The translations under genes and the position numbers were made by a program. From the NCBI GenBank assembly GCA_902791945.1, contig CADAXR010000003.1:1-64000 (forward strand): DNA of 64,000 bases, in the 5' to 3' direction. A model generated the notes under the pieces. The model did no database searches. It saw nothing but the letters and a program-made list of their open reading frames with translations, and was not told the origin of the DNA. The first letter of the stretch is position 1. Every line of letters begins with the position of its first letter. Source of the DNA: an uncultured Bacteroidia bacterium. GTDB lineage: Bacteria; Bacteroidota; Bacteroidia; Bacteroidales; UBA932. Shown here piece by piece: positions 25,704 through 34,488 of this stretch.

Positions 25704-26942
25704 CTATCCCCGGAGGGAACGATACAGATAACGACGACTCCTTTCCATTTTCTCCCGTCGAAATCTTTCCTGCAGGAATGCCTCATTAATTATAACAAAC
25801 GGAAAAGAGATAATCAGCGGATAATTGAACAATTGCTCTCCTTGCATCAGACAAAGCAGAATGATTATATTGGAAAAACGCTGATATCGCGAGAAAGGGC
25901 TTAGCCTGTACATCAAGACAAAATAAAGGATCATTATGGGAATTCCCATCTGCGCAAGGAAATTGCTGAATCCATTCCCGTGTCCAAGTTCAACTCCCCA
26001 TAATTCCTTGTTGTCTGCATAGCGGGTTTTTTCTATCATACCATTTCCAAACACAGGATGTTTTCTGATATAATGCAGATCAAACAACAATGATCCGAAA
26101 CGTGTATTACTGAATTCATTACGCTCTGTTTCCCTTTCCAGGTCATCCGTTTGACTTTCAACCTTGGTACCCAGAAAATCAAGCGTATTGTACATCTTAT
26201 AAGAGCCAAAAGCCAAAAGGGGAACAATTGTGAGAGCTACCAGGTATTTCCTTTTGCTGTTAGCGATAATACCAAGCGCAATGCAGACTATCAATGTTAT
26301 ATAACCGGTGGTGCTGAATGTTGTAAGGAGTGCGACAAAAACCAATCCGCATCTGACAGGACAATCCCGTACAATCTTTTGCCAGCTGTCCATAAACAGG
26401 ACCGGGATAAGCATCAGGTAGCAAGCATATGCGCCAGGCTCCCAGAAACATCCGGCATTGCGCAATTTCCCATGATGTTCTATAACGTAATTATAGATAA
26501 GTGAAGTAAAAAAACGTGGAGAGCGGAAACTGAAGAACTTCAACGGGATTGGGATATTCAACACCTGCATTGTAAAACAGACGATCGAGATTGCAGCAAT
26601 GACTGCCATCACATCAAGATATGCATAACGAAACTTCTCCTTCAAAAATGCAAATACAGCCGTTCCAAAAAATACTTTGAGCAGCCTGTTCAAACACCCC
26701 AGAATGGATATCTCTCCTAAAATGACATACTGTCCGAAGAAAACGACAGACATAGAGATAACAAACAGCCACATTTTGGGGTGGAAATGAAGCCGCCGGA
26801 ACAACAATGCGACGAAAAGAAAAACAAGCTGGAAGAAAGGGAAAACCGGGAGATTGCAGAATACGGGATTTCCGCTGACGAAAATCAGCATCATGACAAG
26901 GAAATACTCCAGAAAATTTATTTTCTCTCTCGCTCCGTTCAT
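25704..26942 (-). CDS. Wzy-like O-antigen/capsule polymerase
   Basis: 412 residues with about ten to twelve membrane segments and one large extracytoplasmic loop that contains the dimer V-F-G-N-G-M and the downstream H-G-N-G-F-S-N-F, typical of Wzy_C/O-antigen-ligase-like proteins. It would polymerise the repeat units that the Wzx protein flips. Sequence of such proteins is poorly conserved, so the call rests on topology and context. Its start overlaps the stop of the LicC-LicA fusion gene. Confidence 0.82.
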   Translation of the reverse strand: MNGAREKINFLEYFLVMMLIFVSGNPVFCNLPVFPFFQLVFLFVALLFRRLHFHPKMWLFVISMSVVFFGQYVILGEISILGCLNRLLKVFFGTAVFAFLKEKFRYAYLDVMAVIAAISIVCFTMQVLNIPIPLKFFSFRSPRFFTSLIYNYVIEHHGKLRNAGCFWEPGAYACYLMLIPVLFMDSWQKIVRDCPVRCGLVFVALLTTFSTTGYITLIVCIALGIIANSKRKYLVALTIVPLLAFGSYKMYNTLDFLGTKVESQTDDLERETERNEFSNTRFGSLLFDLHYIRKHPVFGNGMIEKTRYADNKELWGVELGHGNGFSNFLAQMGIPIMILYFVLMYRLSPFSRYQRFSNIIILLCLMQGEQLFNYPLIISFPFVIINEAFLQERFRREKMERSRRYLYRSLRG

Positions 26943-28507
26943 CTATACAACCCTCCAGCATATTTTTCAGCCATCTCCCTCCAGATGTCCAGGCTCTCAC
27001 CGATGTGCGCCCCGCACGATTCTCGGTAAAGAGCCCAGACGAACCAGTAATAGGCAATGATGGCGGTATAGGCAAGATAATGGAATTCAAGCTCCGGAGT
27101 GACGCACCCCTGCAGGTAAGCGGCGATAAACCGGCGCGCCTGCGGCAGGTCATATTGTGCATCCACTATATAATATCCGATATCGATGCCGGGATCCGAA
27201 TAGCCGGAATATTCCCAATCTATAAGGATAACCTCTCCGGAAGGGCGGATCATCCAGTTATGCCTGTATGTGTCGCCATGACAGAAACACTTCTGCACGC
27301 CGTCTCCGACAGTCCGTTCATACAACCTGCCGATTTTCGCCTTCAATCCCTCATATTGGTCAAAGCAAGAAGGATTCTTCTTTTTGAGAAGAGTTTCAGT
27401 TGCCAGGGCATCTTCCCACGGCTTCATCCCGAAATCCAGTTTGACACCACTTCCGTGCAAATAACGAAGCACCGGAAGAATTTTCTCCCAGTCCGATTCG
27501 TCTTCATATTCCGGCTCACGGAAAGAAGGTACATAATGGCTTATTTTCCAGCCTTCCTCAATGTCCATATAGACATAAGTGGGGTCGATTCCAAGCCTGC
27601 AGGCCTCCTCAAGGGCAGTCTTCTCGTTGCGACGGTTTATTATATATTCGGTACCGTCGCCAGGATGCCTGTAAATGAAATCCTTTCCTCCGACACGGAA
27701 AACGAAGGAACGGTTGGTAAGCCCTTCGCTTACCTTCCTGAAATCAGTAACATCAGCATCCGTGCATTTGAACACAGAACAAATGTTCGCGATGATACGG
27801 CTTCTGGAATGGGCCAGATATTCCTTGTCAAAAGCGCGCAGTTCCTCGAAATAGTCAAACTCGAATATTCTGCCGGCCGGATATTCCTTGAAATAGAACG
27901 GCGGCATCGAGGCAAGCCGGTCACGGACCAGCCATTCCCAATATGACTTGTCATAACGACCGACGGAGCGGTCAGCCTCGGCGGCGCTGATGAAAGAGCG
28001 TGCAAAATCTTCGCTCCAGAAAGAATGTCCAAGAAGTATCTTCCCTCCGCAGAGGCCTTTGACCATTTCCGTAATACGGCCTTCCGCATCAGTCCTGACA
28101 TACATTTCATCAGATTCCCCCTCGATAGAAAGACCGGCATAAAAAGAATGAGGTTCCTCGCTGCAGAACGGATTCTGCGTGAAATAATCGTCGCACGAGC
28201 AGACATAGCTGTCGCCGAGATAATCCTTTGCAGCCAGCAGGCTTTCGATGTTGTTCCTGACCTCGTAGAGAGGATTGAAGACGAATCTTACACCGAACTT
28301 CTCCCTGAGGTAATGAAACATCTCCTGCTTGTAACCAAGCACAAGGGTAATGTCTGTAATGCCAGCCTCCAGCAACTGTTTTATCTGCCGCTCGATAAGC
28401 CTTTCGCCGTTCACCTCGAACATTCCTTTCGGCTGTTCGAGGGACAAGGGGACGAACCGGCTCGCAGGGCCGGCGGCAAGGATAACTGCGTTACGGACCT
28501 TTATCAT
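26939..28507 (-). CDS. LicC-LicA fusion: cytidylyltransferase plus choline-kinase-like protein
   Basis: 522 residues in two domains. Residues 1-240 are a LicC-like nucleotidyltransferase: L-A-A-G-P-A-S-R-F-V-P-L-S, Q-P-K-G-M, and C-S-C-D-D-Y-F-T-Q-N-P-F. Residues about 250-522 are a LicA/choline-kinase-type phosphotransferase: C-F-C-H-G-D-T-Y-R-H-N (catalytic loop) and L-I-D-W-E-Y-S-G-Y (metal-binding). Together they would phosphorylate choline or a related alcohol and activate it to the CDP form. The same domain order is known as LicCA in treponemes. The first glycine-rich loop reads G-P-A-S-R instead of the usual G-x-G-S-R. The product would feed the LicD protein of the same operon. Confidence 0.88.
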   Translation of the reverse strand: MIKVRNAVILAAGPASRFVPLSLEQPKGMFEVNGERLIERQIKQLLEAGITDITLVLGYKQEMFHYLREKFGVRFVFNPLYEVRNNIESLLAAKDYLGDSYVCSCDDYFTQNPFCSEEPHSFYAGLSIEGESDEMYVRTDAEGRITEMVKGLCGGKILLGHSFWSEDFARSFISAAEADRSVGRYDKSYWEWLVRDRLASMPPFYFKEYPAGRIFEFDYFEELRAFDKEYLAHSRSRIIANICSVFKCTDADVTDFRKVSEGLTNRSFVFRVGGKDFIYRHPGDGTEYIINRRNEKTALEEACRLGIDPTYVYMDIEEGWKISHYVPSFREPEYEDESDWEKILPVLRYLHGSGVKLDFGMKPWEDALATETLLKKKNPSCFDQYEGLKAKIGRLYERTVGDGVQKCFCHGDTYRHNWMIRPSGEVILIDWEYSGYSDPGIDIGYYIVDAQYDLPQARRFIAAYLQGCVTPELEFHYLAYTAIIAYYWFVWALYRESCGAHIGESLDIWREMAEKYAGGLYR

Positions 28508-28510
28508 CTG

Positions 28511-30076
28511 CTAAAATCTGTTCTTGCTTGAAATACCACGGAATACGGCTTTTAAAACACTCCCGCTTGCGGAGCGGTAAGGCTCACCGGAGAGAATGAG
28601 GCTTTCAACCCTCAATTCCTTTATGGCTTCCGACGGAATCTCATACGGATTGGCGGAAAGGATGACCATATCAGCGATCTTTCCTTCTTCAAGAGAACCT
28701 CTCTCCTTTTCGTCAAACGAGGCATAACAGCCGTTATATGTCGCCATCCTCAAAGCATCCTGAACGGTGACACGCTCCGAAACGACAGGATTGTTGACAC
28801 ACCTGTCGATCCAAACGATAGGGTCAGGGGATGTGCAAGGCGCATCTGAACCAAGAGAAACGACTATTCCATTGTCCAGGAAGGTCTTGACAGGATTGAG
28901 ACGGGATGTGCGCTCAGCCCCCATTATACTCTCCAGGTACTCATCCGGCTCCTGTTTCCAATTTATGAAAGCGCTCTGGACCGGCATCTGGATATGGTAG
29001 TCACGGCAAATCCTGATTCCCTCCTCCGTGGGAAGACAGTCGTGTATAATACCGTGACGGTGATCCTCACGAGGGAAATCATCAAGGGCCGCCTTGAGGC
29101 AACGTGTCGCCTGGTCGAAAGCCTTGTCGCCGATAGCATGCATCTCTATCTGGAGTCCAGCCCTGTTTGCTTTTATGCAGAATTCAGTAACCTTTTCGTC
29201 ATCGTAGTACAGGACCCCGTCTCCACCATCGAGATACGGCTCGTTCATTGCAGCGTCGTGAGAGCCGAAACATCCGTCAAGCGCACACTCGAAACAGCCG
29301 CCTATGCGGGGCAGTTTCCGCGAGGTCGCCACGCCCACATCCATCGACTGCGGGAAAACCCTCACCTGAAAGCCGTTGTCCAACGACTTCGCAAAGAGTT
29401 TCTCAGTAGTAATGTCCAGATTGGCGACAAACCCGACTCCGCTCACAGTATGAACCATACCTATACCCATGGAAGCCTCATAGTCGGCGGCAGCCTGCAT
29501 TTTTGAGAACAAGTCCACGACGCTCAGGGAGCCGGTGATATAATCCGACACCTTGAAGAAGGCCTCCTGGTTCATCTCCCCGGTGTCCGGATGATAGCCG
29601 CGGAGCGACCTTACCTTTCCGTCAATCTTCTGAAGAAGTTTACTGTTGACGATACAGGCATGGCCGTCATACTTCACTACCATAATTTCCTTATCGGGGC
29701 ACACCTTGTCAAGTTCCTCCCTGCTGATCAGCCTGCGCTCCCTGACGCTGTAAGGGGAAGCGCCGAAGGCGATAAGCGTCTTCGCATTTCCGCTTCGGGC
29801 ATAAAAGTCAGCGACCATCCCGGAAATCTCCTCGTTTGAACCGGCGTCCATTACATTGAGGCCGGCATGGAAGATAGAAAACGATGCAAAATGCTGATGT
29901 GTATCCACAAACGACGGCGCCAGAGCCTTTTCGCCGAGATCTATGATCTCCGCGCAGGCATACCGCTGCGGCAGGTCGTTCCCGACATAAACGATAATAC
30001 CCTTGTCTTCAACGAGATACTTAAAGACTTCGTCTCCCTGGTTGACGCTCAGTATCGCGCCCTTGTAACATTTCAT
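28511..30076 (-). CDS. Amidohydrolase family 3 protein (YtcJ-like)
   Basis: 521 residues, a composite-domain amidohydrolase. Seen: the metal-binding H-x-H in V-D-T-H-Q-H-F near 60, then E-M-H-A-I-G-D-K-A, H-G-I-I-H-D-C, and L-G-S-D-A-P near the end of the barrel. No signal peptide is visible, so it is cytosolic. The substrate is unknown; YtcJ-like members hydrolyse various amides. Its place between a LicC-like protein and a LicC-LicA fusion is unusual and suggests release or trimming of an amine or alcohol precursor before activation (inference). It overlaps the LicC-like gene by four bases. Confidence 0.86.
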   Translation of the reverse strand: MKCYKGAILSVNQGDEVFKYLVEDKGIIVYVGNDLPQRYACAEIIDLGEKALAPSFVDTHQHFASFSIFHAGLNVMDAGSNEEISGMVADFYARSGNAKTLIAFGASPYSVRERRLISREELDKVCPDKEIMVVKYDGHACIVNSKLLQKIDGKVRSLRGYHPDTGEMNQEAFFKVSDYITGSLSVVDLFSKMQAAADYEASMGIGMVHTVSGVGFVANLDITTEKLFAKSLDNGFQVRVFPQSMDVGVATSRKLPRIGGCFECALDGCFGSHDAAMNEPYLDGGDGVLYYDDEKVTEFCIKANRAGLQIEMHAIGDKAFDQATRCLKAALDDFPREDHRHGIIHDCLPTEEGIRICRDYHIQMPVQSAFINWKQEPDEYLESIMGAERTSRLNPVKTFLDNGIVVSLGSDAPCTSPDPIVWIDRCVNNPVVSERVTVQDALRMATYNGCYASFDEKERGSLEEGKIADMVILSANPYEIPSEAIKELRVESLILSGEPYRSASGSVLKAVFRGISSKNRF

Positions 30077-30801
30077 ATTGCAGCGTTTTTAGGTAGATAT
30101 CCCTTATATGAGGGATCCATGGCCACCAGTTCATGGAAACTGTCGATTTCAACAACGTCCCCCTTCTGGCATTCATGAATCTTGACAAAGTAATTTTCCT
30201 TTCTGAGCACAAGCGGTACCTCCTCGTAGAAAACATCCTTTCCGCCTGGAGCATTCCAGACGTCCTCAATGTCCCGGCGGAGTTTGTCACAGTCTTCGGG
30301 AGTCCAGAAAGAAATGCCGTAACAGTTGAAGCAGTCGGTGTTGCCCTTACGGTAATTGACCGCACGGCCATCTATCTCCTGCAGGCTCCAGTCATCGGTC
30401 TCCCTGGCATAAGAGCCAAGATAGTTGCTGGAAACATGGTACTTCATGATTACTTCCGGGTTACGGACAACAAGATCCGCTTCGCAGATATAACAACCTC
30501 CGCTCAGGCAGCCGAGGGCCGCCCTGGCGGAAGATATACTATTGGTTTTATCGTAGAGGTCGTTGTCGATGAACCTTATGGAAGGGTATTTTTCCAGAAG
30601 GGAGTCGAAGCACTCTTTCTTGTAACCGCGTACTATCGTAATATCCTCTATGCCGGCGTCCAGAAGAGAATCGATGACCGTGTCAATTATACGTACACCC
30701 TTGACTCTGACAAGAGGCTTCGGCGTATCCAGCGTCACCGGAACCATCCGGGAACCGAATCCCGCGGCAAGGATAATGGCTTTTTCTGCTATATAATTCA
30801 T
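30073..30801 (-). CDS. LicC-like nucleotidyltransferase (stand-alone)
   Basis: 242 residues, one nucleotidyltransferase domain. Motifs are L-A-A-G-F-G-S-R-M-V-P-V-T, T-P-K-P-L-V-R-V, G-Y-K-K-E, and later G-I-S-F-W-T-P-E-D with an acidic residue before the metal site (E-A-D-L). It resembles CTP:phosphocholine cytidylyltransferases more than sugar nucleotidyltransferases. It is only distantly similar to the LicC half of the fusion protein two genes downstream, so the locus has two separate small-molecule activating enzymes. It overlaps genes on both sides by four bases. Confidence 0.85.
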   Translation of the reverse strand: MNYIAEKAIILAAGFGSRMVPVTLDTPKPLVRVKGVRIIDTVIDSLLDAGIEDITIVRGYKKECFDSLLEKYPSIRFIDNDLYDKTNSISSARAALGCLSGGCYICEADLVVRNPEVIMKYHVSSNYLGSYARETDDWSLQEIDGRAVNYRKGNTDCFNCYGISFWTPEDCDKLRRDIEDVWNAPGGKDVFYEEVPLVLRKENYFVKIHECQKGDVVEIDSFHELVAMDPSYKGYLPKNAAI

Positions 30802-31787
30802 ATTCTGCTCATTCCCCAGGCAAAAACTTCATCTATGACAGGGGTATCTATATTGTACTTATCGGCGAGTTGCTTGATCCAGCGTAGGCCATAGGGGAAA
30901 TCTTCCGTGAAATACCGGCTTCCAAAATCCACCTTCCATCCTCCGGGGACGGCCTTCATCGGGCTGAGGATGCCCTGGAAAGCCGCGATGGATGAAATCT
31001 TCCTGGTAAGTGAAGCGGCATCCGTACTTTCATAATAATCCAGCAGAGTCGGAATACTCCTTACCCCCAGGACATCCAGCAGCCTGAAAAACTCCCGGTC
31101 CATCGCAATCAGTTTTTTAGAAGATGCATCCGTCCATTCCTTATAGAAAAGGATGTTATGGTCGAATACCTCCTCTTCCTTGCCAAAAAACATTGTATAA
31201 AGCCTGCCTGTATGCAATATCGGGTTGGAGTTGGTAAGGGAGGCCTCCAGATAATTGTCAAGCAGGCTGACAGGGGTAAGAAAAAAGCGTTCCAGACTTG
31301 ACCGGAAGTCTTCCCGGTCCTCCACCCCTTCTACGGCTGCGGCCAGGCCGGATTTGTATCCCAGTAAATTGGCGCTCCTGCCATACTCCGCAACGCGGGC
31401 GATAAACGGTACCCGCTGGAAGCCAAACAGTTTTGCATCCGGTCCAAGCACATTGTGGGCAAAGAAGAAAAAACCCGTGCTGGAAACGACACTTCCGACA
31501 ACGGCATTGCCGATATATGGCCTGATATCCCTCAGTGTCTTCTCGATCAGGAATCCCGGAAGGCAGAACAGAATCATATCCTGTCCGGAAACAACCTCCT
31601 CCGGATCCCCTGAAATCCTGTGCGGATGAGCGACAAACTTCTTACCGTCAGGGTCCGTTACGGTAATGGATGGCTGCCAGGACTCCGGATGACCGGAGTA
31701 AATATTGAGTTCCACCCCCTTACGAGATGCCAATACACCAGCGCAAACATGCCCGAGCGAACCACCGCCGCAAATACAGATCTTCAT
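30798..31787 (-). CDS. Octopine/nopaline dehydrogenase family protein
   Basis: 329 residues. The N-terminal NAD(P)-binding motif is I-C-G-G-G-S-L-G-H, and the C-terminal helical domain has the family signature N-S-N-P-I-L-H-T-G-R-L-Y. Opine dehydrogenases reductively join the amino group of an amino acid to a 2-keto acid. Opine-type groups such as N-(1-carboxyethyl)lysine decorate some bacterial O-antigens, which gives a possible reason for its presence in a glycan locus (inference). It is six bases from rmlB and overlaps the LicC-like gene, so it is translated with the activation cassette. Confidence 0.85.
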   Translation of the reverse strand: MKICICGGGSLGHVCAGVLASRKGVELNIYSGHPESWQPSITVTDPDGKKFVAHPHRISGDPEEVVSGQDMILFCLPGFLIEKTLRDIRPYIGNAVVGSVVSSTGFFFFAHNVLGPDAKLFGFQRVPFIARVAEYGRSANLLGYKSGLAAAVEGVEDREDFRSSLERFFLTPVSLLDNYLEASLTNSNPILHTGRLYTMFFGKEEEVFDHNILFYKEWTDASSKKLIAMDREFFRLLDVLGVRSIPTLLDYYESTDAASLTRKISSIAAFQGILSPMKAVPGGWKVDFGSRYFTEDFPYGLRWIKQLADKYNIDTPVIDEVFAWGMSRI

Positions 31788-31793
31788 CTTGAT

Positions 31794-32960
31794 TTATCTG
31801 TTGCCGTACATCTTCTCGTAGTACTTCTCGTACTCTCCGCTGGTGACGCGGCGCATCCAGGGCTCGTTGTCGAGGTACCAGCGGACGGTCTTCTCGAGGC
31901 CCTCCTCGAACTGGAGGGAAGGCTCCCAGCCGAGCTCCCTCTGGAGCTTGCGGCTGTCGATGGCGTAGCGCAGGTCGTGGCCGGCGCGGTCGGTGACGAA
32001 GGTGATGAGATTGTCATCCTCACCTTCGCGGCGGCCGAGGAGCCGGTCAGTAATGCGTATGAGAGCCTTTATCACGTCGATGTTCTTCCACTCGTTGAAA
32101 CCGCCGATGTTGTAGGTCTCGCCGTCCTTCCCTTCGTGGAAAATGAGGTCGATGGCCCTCGCGTGGTCCTCCACGTAGAGCCAGTCGCGGACATTCTCTC
32201 CCTTTCCGTAGACCGGAAGAGGTTTGCGGTTACGGATATTGTTGATAAACAGCGGAATGAGCTTCTCCGGGAACTGGTAAGGTCCGTAGTTGTTAGAGCA
32301 GTTGGTAATCACCGTCGGCAGCCCGTAGGTGTCGTGGAAGGCGCGGACGAAGTGGTCGCTGGAGGCCTTCGCAGCGCTGTAGGGGCTATGGGGCTGATAT
32401 TTCATATCCTCGGTGAAGAACTCCTCGCCGTAGGCAAGGTGATGCTCTCCGCTGGAAGCCTTCGTCGTGAACGGCGGCTTGATGCCCTCGGGGTGCGTCA
32501 TCTCCAGCGCGCCGTAAACCTCGTCGGTGGAGATGTGGTAGAACCGGCGGTAGGAGGAAGAAGATTTCTCGACTTCGCTCGAAATGACAGAATGGTTGTC
32601 CAGCCAGCAGGCCTTTGCGGCCTGGAGGAGGGACAGCGTGCCGAGGACATTGGTCCGTGCGAAGGTGAAAGGATCCACGATACTGCGGTCCACGTGGCTT
32701 TCAGCCGCGAGGTGGATGACCCCGTCCACATCGTAGTCCTGCATAATCTTAAGCACCGTCGCGAAGTCGCAGATGTCGGCCTTCACGAAGACGTAATTGG
32801 GCTTGTCCTCGATGTCCCTGAGGTTCTCGAGATTCCCCGCGTATGTCAGTTTATCGAGGTTGATGATCCTGTAGCCGGGATACTTGTTGACAAGAAGCCG
32901 CACCACGTGGCTCCCGATGAAACCGGCGCCGCCGGTGACAAGGATGTTTCTGGTTTTCAT
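31794..32960 (-). CDS. rmlB: dTDP-glucose 4,6-dehydratase RmlB with an internal repeat-derived insert
   Basis: 388 residues. N-terminal T-G-G-A-G-F-I-G-S-H, catalytic S-T-D-E-V-Y-G and Y-S-A-A-K are all present, as is T-Y-A-G-N-L-E. It removes water from dTDP-glucose in the dTDP-rhamnose pathway. Directly before F-Y-H-I-S-T-D-E-V-Y-G the protein holds about 15 residues (S-V-I-S-S-E-V-E-K-S-S-S) that come from a short dispersed repeat at 32563-32589. They fall in a loop where length varies, so function may be kept. The start is set at 32960 to match the family; an in-frame ATG at 33035 would add 25 unrelated residues. Confidence 0.92.
   Translation of the reverse strand: MKTRNILVTGGAGFIGSHVVRLLVNKYPGYRIINLDKLTYAGNLENLRDIEDKPNYVFVKADICDFATVLKIMQDYDVDGVIHLAAESHVDRSIVDPFTFARTNVLGTLSLLQAAKACWLDNHSVISSEVEKSSSSYRRFYHISTDEVYGALEMTHPEGIKPPFTTKASSGEHHLAYGEEFFTEDMKYQPHSPYSAAKASSDHFVRAFHDTYGLPTVITNCSNNYGPYQFPEKLIPLFINNIRNRKPLPVYGKGENVRDWLYVEDHARAIDLIFHEGKDGETYNIGGFNEWKNIDVIKALIRITDRLLGRREGEDDNLITFVTDRAGHDLRYAIDSRKLQRELGWEPSLQFEEGLEKTVRWYLDNEPWMRRVTSGEYEKYYEKMYGNR
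32563..32589. repeat. Short dispersed repeat, copy inside rmlB
   Basis: The 27-base unit gatttctcgacttcgctcg plus aaatgaca is read in frame inside rmlB. It matches the intergenic copy at 33045-33071 at all but one base. Its translations (for example S-E-V-E-K-S or F-R-A-K-S-R-N-L) are familiar from many Bacteroidetes genomes. Confidence 0.75.
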
Positions 32961-33044
32961 GAGTCCATACTCAAACTGATACGGAATCGTCCCGGGTTCG
33001 GTGTGGTCGACGATGTAGGGGTAGCAGATTTCCATGATATATTA

Positions 33045-33071
33045 GATTTCTCGGCTTCGCTCGAAATGACA
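33045..33071. repeat. Short dispersed repeat, intergenic copy between rmlC and rmlB
   Basis: A second copy of the 27-base unit, differing by one base from the copy inside rmlB (tcggc for tcgac). It lies between the rmlC stop and the rmlB start, where it is the main content of the intergenic spacer. Confidence 0.75.
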
Positions 33072-33076
33072 AAAAG

Positions 33077-33628
33077 CTATCGCTCGAAATGACAATAATC
33101 CCTGAAGGAAGGATGGGAGGAGTCTTTGGCGGAGAGGATGACGTCGGAGGCGGGGATGCTCCAGTCGATGGCAAGGTCCGGGTCGTCCCAGGCGATGGCC
33201 CCTTCCGCTTCCGGATGGTAAAACTCATCGCACTTGTACTGGAACACGACCTCTTCCGACAGCACGCTGAACCCGTGGGCGAAGCCCTTCGGGATGAAGA
33301 ACTGCCGGTGGTTCTCCCCCGTCAGCTCCACGGCGACGTGCTTTCCGAACGTCGGCGAGCCTTTCCTAAGGTCCACCGCGACGTCGAGCACCGCACCGAG
33401 CACCACCCTCACGAGTTTGGACTGTGCATACGGCTCCTTCTGGAAATGAAGCCCGCGCACAACCCCGTACCGCGAACGGCTCTCGTTGTCCTGCACGAAC
33501 CTCACCGGCCCCACAGCCTCCGTGAAGTCCCTCTCCGAGAAACTCTCGAAAAAGTACCCCCTGCTGTCCCCGAACACCTTCGGCTCCACGATCACAAGCC
33601 CCTCAATCGCTGTTTTTATAACGTTCAT
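33077..33628 (-). CDS. rmlC: dTDP-4-dehydrorhamnose 3,5-epimerase RmlC
   Basis: 183 residues of cupin fold, close to the usual 180-190. The active-site stretch Q-D-N-E-S-R-S-R-Y-G-V-V-R-G-L-H-F-Q is present, with the base histidine. Y-K-C-D-E-F-Y and the acidic W-D-D-P-D-L region follow. The last eight or so residues (D-Y-C-H-F-E-R) derive from the dispersed repeat at 33079-33094, so the natural end of the protein has been replaced or extended. It overlaps the rmlD gene by four bases. Confidence 0.95.
   Translation of the reverse strand: MNVIKTAIEGLVIVEPKVFGDSRGYFFESFSERDFTEAVGPVRFVQDNESRSRYGVVRGLHFQKEPYAQSKLVRVVLGAVLDVAVDLRKGSPTFGKHVAVELTGENHRQFFIPKGFAHGFSVLSEEVVFQYKCDEFYHPEAEGAIAWDDPDLAIDWSIPASDVILSAKDSSHPSFRDYCHFER
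33079..33094. repeat. Truncated repeat copy forming the rmlC C-terminus
   Basis: The last 13-16 bases of the same unit (tcgctcgaaatgacaa). On the minus strand it encodes the last residues C-H-F-E-R of RmlC and the stop follows immediately. Confidence 0.65.
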
Positions 33629-34488
33629 AGACGATCAATACATTTTTTCAATGAAACATACCAGTGCGGTATGGTGACGCCGAAGTCGGCTTTGACTTTG
33701 GTTTTGTCAAGGACGGAGAAAGCGGGACGGCGGACGGGAGAAGGGAATTCGTCGCTGTGGCAAGGGGCGATGTCGCATTTGTTTCCAGCGAGGTCGCGGA
33801 TGGCACAGGCGAAATCGTACCAGGAGCAGACACCCTCATCGGAGAAGTGGTAGATCCCGGTTTTAGTCCCGTCTGCAAGGGCTTTCACTATCACGGCTGC
33901 AAGGTCCGCTGCGTAGGTCGGACTTCCGACCTGGTCGAAGACGACCTTGAGCGAATCCTTTTCTTCCGTAAGCCTCAGCATAGTCTTCACGAAATTCTTC
34001 CCGTACGGGGAATAGAGCCACGCCGTCCTGAAAATGAGGTAACGGCACCCGGATGCCTTCACGGCCTCTTCGCCTGCAAGTTTCGTCCTGCCGTAAACTC
34101 CGAGGGGGTTAGTAGGTGCATCCTCCTTGTAAGGAAGGCACGAATTGCCGCCGAAGACATAGTCGGTCGAGACGTGGACGAGCAGCGCTCCCCTCTCGGC
34201 CACAACCGTGGCAAGATTGCCCACCGCCGCACGGTTGAGAAGGTCCGCCGTAGCCTCGTCGCTTTCCGCCCTGTCCACATTGGTGTAGGCGGCGCAGTTG
34301 ACAATCGTATCGACGCCTTCAGCGGCGCAGAGCGCCCGCACCGCGTCGATGTCGGTAATGTCAAGCCGTACAGTGCCGGCGATCTCGACAACATCGGTGA
34401 AGATGTAACGGTCCCCGGTCTTCGGGGCTAGATTTCTCATCTCGCTGCCGAGCTGGCCGGCCGCTCCTGTGACGAGTACTGTTTTCAT
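33625..34488 (-). CDS. rmlD: dTDP-4-dehydrorhamnose reductase RmlD
   Basis: 287 residues. N-terminal [10 protein letters not shown] (NADPH binding), V-H-V-S-T-D-Y-V-F, and catalytic Y-G-R-T-K are all seen. It makes dTDP-L-rhamnose from the 4-keto sugar delivered by RmlC. It overlaps both rmlA and rmlC by four bases, so the four rhamnose genes (A, D, C, B) are a translationally coupled block. Confidence 0.96.
   Translation of the reverse strand: MKTVLVTGAAGQLGSEMRNLAPKTGDRYIFTDVVEIAGTVRLDITDIDAVRALCAAEGVDTIVNCAAYTNVDRAESDEATADLLNRAAVGNLATVVAERGALLVHVSTDYVFGGNSCLPYKEDAPTNPLGVYGRTKLAGEEAVKASGCRYLIFRTAWLYSPYGKNFVKTMLRLTEEKDSLKVVFDQVGSPTYAADLAAVIVKALADGTKTGIYHFSDEGVCSWYDFACAIRDLAGNKCDIAPCHSDEFPSPVRRPAFSVLDKTKVKADFGVTIPHWYVSLKKCIDRL

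Noticed and set aside
32961..33035. Longer RmlB starting at 33035
   Set aside because: The extra 25 residues match nothing in RmlB and the normal N-terminus begins at 32960; no ribosome-binding site decides it.
31620..33092. Long plus-strand open frame (490 codons) across rmlB and the opine-dehydrogenase gene
   Set aside because: It lies antisense to well-supported genes, has no recognisable domain and is a by-product of GC-rich codon use.
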